Below the pieces are notes generated by a model that saw only the letters and a list, made by a program, of their open reading frames with translations, was not told where the DNA came from and did no database searches. The translations under genes were made by a program, and so were the position numbers. Below are positions 7,005 to 10,977 of a DNA stretch of 10,977 nucleotides, one piece after another. Source of the DNA: Collinsella sp. AF23-4AC (lineage in GTDB: Bacteria > Actinomycetota > Coriobacteriia > Coriobacteriales > Coriobacteriaceae); the NCBI RefSeq assembly GCF_003462685.1, contig NZ_QRVE01000028.1, positions 1 through 10,977 of the forward strand. The letters run 5' to 3'. Each line of letters starts with the position of its first letter. The stretch's first letter is position 1.

Positions 7005-7128
7005 GGTTGCCCGGTGGGGCTTGGTTATGTTTGCTGCTCTACAGTCCTGGCTCGCACGAAGAGCACATTAAGTGCTCTTCGGCTCGTGCGGAACTCGCGA
7101 CAAACATAACCAAGCCCACCGGGCAACC
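7005..7128 (+). repeat. Giant hairpin element H1 (124 bases)
   Basis: The left arm 7005-7033 (GGTTGCCCGG...TATGTTTG) pairs with the right arm 7101-7128 over 28 bp, with one extra G in the left arm. Inside, CGCAC (7053-7057) plus GAAGAGCAC (7058-7066) face GTGCTCTTC (7072-7080) plus GTGCG (7086-7090). The apical loop is ATTAA, and GGCTC (7081-7085) is bulged on the right, which gives the element a direction. It starts 12 bases after the peptidase stop and is oriented with that gene. No T run follows, so it does not look like a standard intrinsic terminator. Its core recurs inverted in H2. It could be a miniature palindromic mobile element or a structured 3' UTR RNA; no open frame in it is credible. 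Confidence 0.85.
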
Positions 7129-7164
7129 TACTCAACTAGATCCCTTTCAGCCCAGGGCCCTGTG

Positions 7165-7197
7165 TACCGCGCGTCGAAGATCTTCAAATTCAAATAA
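7165..7197 (+). pseudogene. Relic of the 3' end of a GT2 glycosyltransferase gene
   Basis: On the plus strand this reads VYRASKIFKFK then TAA. The intact minus-strand glycosyltransferase ends LYRLASKIFKFN then TAG. Seventeen bases (AAGATCTTCAAATTCAA) are identical, the reading frame and stop position are kept, and one codon (Leu) is missing. Upstream of Tyr no similarity to the glycosyltransferase is visible, so all but the last dozen codons are gone. Some similarity continues past the stop: TGACAATCG...ATAG here against TGAGTAATCG...ATAG on the other side of H2. The simplest reading is a former convergent paralogue, mostly deleted. An inverted duplication of the 3' end alone is the alternative. 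Confidence 0.7.
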
Positions 7198-7222
7198 CCT
7201 GACAATCGATTCTTATAGCAGA

Positions 7223-7332
7223 GGCCCCTTGGCCTTTAGTTTGCTACAAGTTCCGCACGAGCCGGAAAGCACTTAATGTGCTTTCCGTGCGAGCAGGACT
7301 GTTCGCAGTAGCAAACTAAAGGCCAAGGGGCC
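7223..7332 (-). repeat. Giant hairpin element H2 (110 bases), inverted relative of H1
   Basis: GGCCCCTTGGCC...GCTAC (7223-7247) pairs perfectly with 7308-7332 over 25 bp. Inside, GGAAAGCAC (7264-7272) pairs with GTGCTTTCC (7278-7286) around TTAAT, and CGCAC (7254-7258) with GTGCG (7287-7291). GAGCC (7259-7263) is bulged, the mirror image of the H1 bulge. Read on the minus strand, the core (ACAGTCCTG, CTCGCACG, AGCAC, ATTAA, GTGCT, CGGCTCGTGCGGAACT) matches H1 nearly base for base. H2 begins 32 bases after the stop of the minus-strand glycosyltransferase and is oriented with it. There is no T run. It is flanked on both sides by inverted glycosyltransferase 3' ends. Confidence 0.85.
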
Positions 7333-7364
7333 CAGTCAACCTATCAGCAGCGATTACTCAGCAG

Positions 7365-8396
7365 CTAGTTGAATTTGAAGATCTTTGAGGCAAGACGGTA
7401 TAGGCCGAGTGTGGTTTTGTCTCCGGCACGACCGCGGAGGTTAGTGAAGAACCCGACCACACCGTAGCGGGCACGACGATACATGCGCTCGTCGTAGGCC
7501 TTCAAATCATTCCACAGCGTCTTCAGGCGCTCGTCGGCGCAATCCTCGTCGGAAAGCTTGGTGAGCACCGAGCAGATCGCCATCATCATGGTGAAGTAGC
7601 CCATCATGTACGAACGCAAACGCGACGACTCGACATCGCTGTACAGGTGGTACGACTCCATCATGATACGCGTAACACGGAACTGCTGGTCCAGACGCTT
7701 GACCATCGTGGCCTCGTTGACACTCTGGCCCTCGCGACCGATAAAGTAGCGATAGAGGTCGATGTCGGCGTAGTACATGGTCTTGCAACGCGGCAGCGGC
7801 ACGTAGGCGTAGATGTTGTCCACATAGAACGTGTGCGGCGGCATGGGCAGGTTGGACTCGCGCAGCACATCCGTGCGATAGCACAGGCTGTGCATGAGCA
7901 GATTCTGATCCAAACGGAAATGGCCGATCTGGTCCCAGGTAAAGATCTTTTTTCGAGGCAGGGCAAACTTGTAACCAATGGCCGTATGCGTACCCTCGTA
8001 AACCTTCTCGTACACGTAGTTCGAGATAAACAGGTCAACGCGCTGGTCGCGCTCTTCAAAGCCGCGCAGAATCGACAGCATGGTCGAAAGGGCAGCGCCG
8101 TCAAGCCAGTCGTCCGAGTCGACAACCTTGTAGTAGGTGCCCTGCGCCTCGCGCAGACCCGAAAGGACGGCAATACCGTGGCCGCCATTCTCCTGGTGCA
8201 CCGCGCGGATGATTCCAGGATAACGGGCCTCCCACTCGTCGGCCTTGGCGGCCGTCTCATCCTTGGAGCCGTCGTCCACCACGATAATCTCGATATCGGT
8301 GGCATAATTGCTCCCCTCCAAGATGGAGGTGATGCAATGGTCCATGTCCTTAGCGGCGTTATACGAGGGAATACCGAATGTTATGACTTTATGCAT
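7365..8396 (-). CDS. GT2 family glycosyltransferase
   Basis: GT-A fold inverting glycosyltransferases of family GT2 transfer a sugar from a nucleotide donor in the cytoplasm, commonly during surface glycan assembly; the donor and acceptor here are unknown. From ATG 8396 it is 343 residues. The N-terminus MHKVITFGIPSYNAAKDMDH is followed by IEIIVVDDGSKDET (D41-D42-G43), QENGGHG and KVVDSDDWLD (D93-S94-D95-D96, the metal-binding DxD). The C-terminal half is not assigned to a subfamily and shows no transmembrane segment. The start overlaps the glf stop by 8 bases (ATGCATAA, 8389-8396), which implies translational coupling and a shared mRNA. An upstream ATG at 8414 is in frame but lacks a ribosome site. 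The partner Glf suggests, but does not prove, a galactofuranose-containing glycan. Its 3' end has a degraded inverted copy at 7165-7197. Confidence 0.9.
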   Translation of the reverse strand: MHKVITFGIPSYNAAKDMDHCITSILEGSNYATDIEIIVVDDGSKDETAAKADEWEARYPGIIRAVHQENGGHGIAVLSGLREAQGTYYKVVDSDDWLDGAALSTMLSILRGFEERDQRVDLFISNYVYEKVYEGTHTAIGYKFALPRKKIFTWDQIGHFRLDQNLLMHSLCYRTDVLRESNLPMPPHTFYVDNIYAYVPLPRCKTMYYADIDLYRYFIGREGQSVNEATMVKRLDQQFRVTRIMMESYHLYSDVESSRLRSYMMGYFTMMMAICSVLTKLSDEDCADERLKTLWNDLKAYDERMYRRARYGVVGFFTNLRGRAGDKTTLGLYRLASKIFKFN

Positions 8397-9591
8397 GGCA
8401 GGCGATAATCTCATCCGAAAGATCGAGGGCGGAATTGGTCACGGCATCCATATCGTAGTAACGATACTCGGCCAGACGACCCACCGGGTGGAAGTTTGTC
8501 AGGTTCTGGACGCGCTCAAGATAGCGCTCATAGAGCTCACGGTTCTCGGGCTCAAGAATGGCGTAATACGGCGTCTCGCCCGAGCCGGGCGTATAGGCCT
8601 TGGAGTACTCCTTCATGATGGTGGTCTTGCCGGGCAGGACCTGACCAGTCATGTTCTTGAACTCGGTAATGCGCGTGTAGTCCTCGCTCGTGGTGTAGTT
8701 GACGGTACCCACGGGCTGGAACTGATCCATATCGAGCGTCTCGAACTTCATATCGAGCGTACGGTACGGAAGAGCGCCCAGATCAAGGCCAAACAGCTCA
8801 TCGAGCGGACCGGTATAGACGATCTCGCCGCCGTAGACCTTGCCACCGATCTTGACGGTGGTCTCGTCGATCTCAAAGAGATCGCGGGCGTCCACGTCGC
8901 AGAACACGTCGATCAGGTCGTGGTCGAGCATATGCTCGAACAGCGCCGTGTAGCCGTCCTGCGGCATACCCTGGAAGGGAGCCTGCGGGAAATAGTGGTC
9001 ATCGTCGCCCACAAAGACGGGAACGCGACCGGTGATCGAGGGATCGATCTGGTCGGGCGTCTGGCCCCACTGCTTCATGGTGTAATGCAAAAAGACGTTC
9101 TCGTAGACGTAATCGGCGACCTCGGCCAAGTCGGGGTCGTTCTTCTTACGCAGCTCCATAATGGGCACCTTGACATCCTTGCCAAAGGTCTCCACGAGCT
9201 TCTGATACAGCTCCTCGCCGCGCTCATCACCAAAGGCGAGCTTGAGACTCGCATGGTTGAAGGGCACGGGCATAAGGGTACCGTTGATGTTGGCGAGCAC
9301 CTTGTGCTGATAATCCGTCCACTTGGTAAAGCGCGACAGGAAATTGTGCACGCGCTCGTTAAAGGTGTGATAGATATGCGGACCGTACTCGTGGATCAGG
9401 ATTCCGGCCTCGTCAGTGCAGTCATAGGCATTGCCCGCAATGTGGCTACGGCGCTCCAAAACGGCAACACGATAGCCGATAGTCTCGGCAAGACGGCGGG
9501 CGCAAACGGCACCGGCATATCCAGCACCGACGACAATCATGTCGTACGCGCCGGCGTTAAAGCCTTCAGGCAGGCCTGAGGTAATCTGCAT
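8389..9591 (-). CDS. glf: UDP-galactopyranose mutase
   Basis: Glf is a cytosolic FAD enzyme that interconverts UDP-galactopyranose and UDP-galactofuranose, supplying galactofuranose for cell-surface glycans. The protein has 400 residues, slightly longer than E. coli Glf because of about 17 extra N-terminal residues before the FAD-binding YDMIVVGAGYAGAVCARRLA (G22-x-G24-x-x-G27). Further marks are HIAGNAYDCTDEAGI, YGPHIYHTFNERV, YTMKQWGQTPDQIDPSITGR, the bound-substrate region YFPQAPFQGMPQDGYT, EIVYTGPLDELF, LPYRTLDMKFET and the C-terminal GRLAEYRYYDMDAV. The start at 9591 has AAGGAG (9602-9597 on the minus strand) 5 bases upstream, so the extended N-terminus is real. It is the first gene of a two-gene operon with the GT2 gene and is divergent from pta. 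Confidence 0.95.
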   Translation of the reverse strand: MQITSGLPEGFNAGAYDMIVVGAGYAGAVCARRLAETIGYRVAVLERRSHIAGNAYDCTDEAGILIHEYGPHIYHTFNERVHNFLSRFTKWTDYQHKVLANINGTLMPVPFNHASLKLAFGDERGEELYQKLVETFGKDVKVPIMELRKKNDPDLAEVADYVYENVFLHYTMKQWGQTPDQIDPSITGRVPVFVGDDDHYFPQAPFQGMPQDGYTALFEHMLDHDLIDVFCDVDARDLFEIDETTVKIGGKVYGGEIVYTGPLDELFGLDLGALPYRTLDMKFETLDMDQFQPVGTVNYTTSEDYTRITEFKNMTGQVLPGKTTIMKEYSKAYTPGSGETPYYAILEPENRELYERYLERVQNLTNFHPVGRLAEYRYYDMDAVTNSALDLSDEIIACHA

Positions 9592-9669
9592 CGATACTCC
9601 TTGTCAAAAGCCACGGGCTCGTTAGCTGGGCTTTTCTCGAACATTCTTCGAGACATATTTATCAGAGCG

Positions 9670-9675
9670 ATTATA
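9670..9675 (-). promoter_or_regulatory. Candidate -10 box for the glf operon
   Basis: Read on the minus strand, 9675-9670 is TATAAT, a perfect -10 sequence 79 bases upstream of the glf start. No clear -35 lies at 16-18 bases. It adjoins the 8-base palindrome TAGCGCTA (9674-9681), a possible operator between the two divergent promoters. Confidence 0.45.
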
Positions 9676-9689
9676 GCGCTAATGCGTCC

Positions 9690-9695
9690 TATAAT
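9690..9695 (+). promoter_or_regulatory. Candidate -10 box for pta
   Basis: TATAAT (9690-9695) is a perfect -10 on the plus strand. It would give a pta leader of about 120 bases containing the hairpin at 9748-9770. A -35 is not evident. Together with the minus-strand TATAAT 15 bases away it marks a compact divergent control region. Confidence 0.45.
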
Positions 9696-9747
9696 GAGCT
9701 TGCCACACAAGGAAAGCTCAAGCACCGCGGCGTACAAATTTGAAAGG

Positions 9748-9770
9748 TAAACCCGCTAGCAGCGGGTTTA
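9748..9770 (+). terminator. Terminator-like hairpin in the pta leader
   Basis: TAAACCCGCT (9748-9757), loop AGC, AGCGGGTTTA (9761-9770) form a perfect 10-bp stem followed by TTC. The TTTATT on its 3' side resembles an intrinsic terminator. It lies 52 bases before the pta start, so it may be a leader attenuator, a terminator of a short upstream transcript, or an mRNA-stabilising 5' hairpin. No riboswitch class was recognised in the leader. Confidence 0.5.
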
Positions 9771-9822
9771 TTCGTGAACAGCCGGGCGCCTGGAGCTTAG
9801 CGAAACGCTTGTAAGGAGTAAC

Positions 9823-10803
9823 ATGAGCGATTTCCTTAACCGTATGAAGTCTGCCGCCAAGGCCGACCTTAAGACGATCGTCCTGCCCGAGGGCGAAGAT
9901 CCGCGCACCATCGTCGCGGCCACCAAGATCATCGAGGAAGGTCTGGCAAAGATCGTCATCCTGGGCAACCCCGACGAGATCAACGTTCCCGGCGCCACCG
10001 TCATCGACCCACGCAATGCCGAGAAGCACGAGGAGTACGCGCAGAAGTTTGCCGAGCTCCGCGCCAAGAAGGGTGTCACTATCGAGCAGGCTCGCGCCCA
10101 GGTGATGGACGCCACCTACTTTGGCACCATGATGGTCAAGATGGGCGACGCCGACGGCCTGGTCTCCGGCGCCTGCCACTCCACCGCCGACACCCTGCGC
10201 CCCGCGCTGCAGATCCTCAAGACCGCCCCGGGCACCAAGCTGGTCTCGGCCTTCTTCGTGATGTGCACCGACACCCCGCAGTTCGGCACCGACGGTACGC
10301 TGATCTTCGCCGACTGCGGCCTCAACATCAACCCGTCCTCCGACGAGCTCTCCGAGATCGCCATCGCCTCCGCTCACTCCTGGTCCACCTTTATGGGCAG
10401 CGTCGAGCCGCACGTGGCCATGCTCTCCTACTCCACCATGGGCTCCGCCGGCGGCGAGGTCGCCAAGAAGGTCCAGGAGGCCGTGAAGTTCTGCAAGGAG
10501 AAGGCTCCCGAGCTCGCCATCGATGGCGACCTGCAGCTCGACGCCGCTATCGTTCCCACCGTCGCCCAGCTCAAGGCCCCCGGCTCCTCCGTCGCCGGTA
10601 AGGCCAACGTGCTCGTGTTCCCCGACCTCGAGGCAGGCAACATCGGCTATAAGCTGGTCCAGCGCTTCGCTGGCGCCGACGCTTACGGCCCCATCCTGCA
10701 GGGCATCGCCAAGCCGGTCAACGACCTGTCGCGCGGCTGTTCTGCCGACGACATCGTGGGTGTCGTGGCCATCACCGCCGTCCAGGCTCAGATGGCTGAG
10801 TAG
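9823..10803 (+). CDS. pta: Phosphate acetyltransferase
   Basis: Pta reversibly converts acetyl-CoA and phosphate to acetyl phosphate and CoA in the cytosol; with acetate kinase it yields ATP from fermentation to acetate. The 326-residue protein is the short single-domain form. It starts MSDFLNRMKSAAKADLKTIV, then LPEGEDPRTIVAA, MMVKMGDADGLVSGACHSTA, DTLRPALQILKTAPGT, FADCGLNINPSSDELSEIAI, MLSYSTMGSAGGE, DGDLQLDAAIVPTVA and NVLVFPDLEAGNIGYKLVQR. In NDLSRGCSADD, S303, R304 and D310 have the spacing of the active-site S309, R310 and D316 of Methanosarcina thermophila Pta. AAGGAG (9813-9818) lies 4 bases before the ATG. Codon use is strongly C-ending (ATC, CTG, GTC, ACC), in keeping with high expression. 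No acetate kinase gene is visible directly downstream; the next gene is convergent. Confidence 0.95.
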   Translation: MSDFLNRMKSAAKADLKTIVLPEGEDPRTIVAATKIIEEGLAKIVILGNPDEINVPGATVIDPRNAEKHEEYAQKFAELRAKKGVTIEQARAQVMDATYFGTMMVKMGDADGLVSGACHSTADTLRPALQILKTAPGTKLVSAFFVMCTDTPQFGTDGTLIFADCGLNINPSSDELSEIAIASAHSWSTFMGSVEPHVAMLSYSTMGSAGGEVAKKVQEAVKFCKEKAPELAIDGDLQLDAAIVPTVAQLKAPGSSVAGKANVLVFPDLEAGNIGYKLVQRFAGADAYGPILQGIAKPVNDLSRGCSADDIVGVVAITAVQAQMAE

Positions 10804-10862
10804 CCAGACATATCCCCGCCGAAGGCAGCGCAGGTTAACCCCTGAAAACGTCCTCGACCAAT

Positions 10863-10909
10863 GAAACGCCCCCGTTCTGCTCCTTCGGAGCTATGAACGG
10901 GGGCGTTTC
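10863..10909. terminator. Bidirectional terminator between pta and the convergent gene
   Basis: GAAACGCCCCCGTTC (10863-10877) pairs perfectly with GAACGGGGGCGTTTC (10895-10909), a 15-bp stem. Inside, GCTCC (10879-10883) and GGAGC (10887-10891) pair around TTC. The T-rich ends (GTTTCT on plus, GTTTCATT on minus) are short, but the position between convergent genes supports a shared terminator. Confidence 0.8.
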
Positions 10910-10922
10910 TGGTCTGACGCTC

Positions 10923-10977
10923 CTATTTGGCAAGGTGTTTTTTAGAATCCATTTTGCGCTCGGCCTCGAAGGCTTGC
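10923..10977 (-). CDS. Unidentified protein, C-terminal end only (cut by window edge)
   Basis: On the minus strand from 10976 the frame reads QAFEAERKMDSKKHLAK and stops at TAG (10925-10923). Only 17 residues are visible, highly charged, with codons such as GAG, GCC and CGC like those of the neighbouring genes. The stop lies 13 bases from the shared terminator, where a convergent gene should end. The family cannot be named from this fragment; a chance open frame is possible. Confidence 0.5.
   Translation of the reverse strand, partial: QAFEAERKMDSKKHLAK

Noticed and set aside
7128..7140. TCAACTAG (7132-7139) as another glycosyltransferase 3' end
   Set aside because: Only 8 bases match the end of the GT2 gene and the upstream sequence does not; chance is likely.
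7007..7276. 89-codon plus-strand frame across H1 and part of H2
   Set aside because: It runs through both arms of H1, has no ribosome site, and is not in frame with the glycosyltransferase relic. Its openness follows from the repeats.
7005..7332. CRISPR array or insertion sequence
   Set aside because: There are only two copies, inverted relative to each other, with unequal arms, no spacer regularity and no transposase. The structure is hairpin-based, not a direct-repeat array.
7647..9579. Two long plus-strand frames (7647-8408 and 8308-9579) opposite the GT2 and glf genes
   Set aside because: They are antisense shadows of clearly recognised genes; their translations show only mirrored codon bias and no family motifs.

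Overview
The window looks like a chromosomal segment of a gut Coriobacteriia actinobacterium, most likely Collinsella or a close relative. The evidence is GC-rich coding DNA with strong AGGAGG-type ribosome sites, compact operons, an arginine deiminase gene, a short single-domain Pta, and a UDP-galactopyranose mutase next to a GT2 glycosyltransferase. The genus is inferred from protein resemblance and gene content; no marker gene proves it. All gene families are ordinary. The unusual part is a non-coding stretch at 6993-7364.

Layout. At 1-275 (minus) is the N-terminal part of arginine deiminase (arcA). A 558-base, partly AT-rich divergent intergenic region follows (276-833). Polyphosphate kinase (ppk, 834-3236, plus) has an E/P/A-rich C-terminal extension and ends at a strong terminator. 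Next come an RlmD/RumA-type 23S rRNA uracil-5-methyltransferase (3350-4663), a DJ-1/YajL-family protein (4770-5312) overlapping a Maf nucleotide pyrophosphatase (5309-5890) by ATGA, and, after three small inverted repeats, a P1/DmpA-family aminopeptidase (5991-6992).

Between the peptidase and the convergent minus-strand operon lie two giant hairpin elements (H1, 7005-7128; H2, 7223-7332). They share a core but are inverted relative to each other. Each lies just downstream of a gene and in that gene's orientation. Their long outer arms differ in sequence, yet each arm pairs with its own partner. Between them, on the plus strand, is a relic of the 3' end of a second copy of the neighbouring glycosyltransferase. 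H2 is therefore flanked on both sides by inverted glycosyltransferase 3' ends.

The minus-strand operon is glf (8389-9591) followed by a GT2 glycosyltransferase (7365-8396) with an 8-base overlap. It probably makes UDP-galactofuranose and helps build a surface glycan. A divergent control region with TATAAT boxes on both strands leads to phosphate acetyltransferase (pta, 9823-10803), which has a leader hairpin. The window closes with a bidirectional terminator and the 3' end of an unidentified minus-strand gene.

Functional themes are energy and phosphate metabolism (arginine deiminase, polyphosphate, acetyl phosphate), housekeeping repair and rRNA modification (DJ-1, Maf, RlmD), and cell-envelope glycan synthesis (Glf, GT2).
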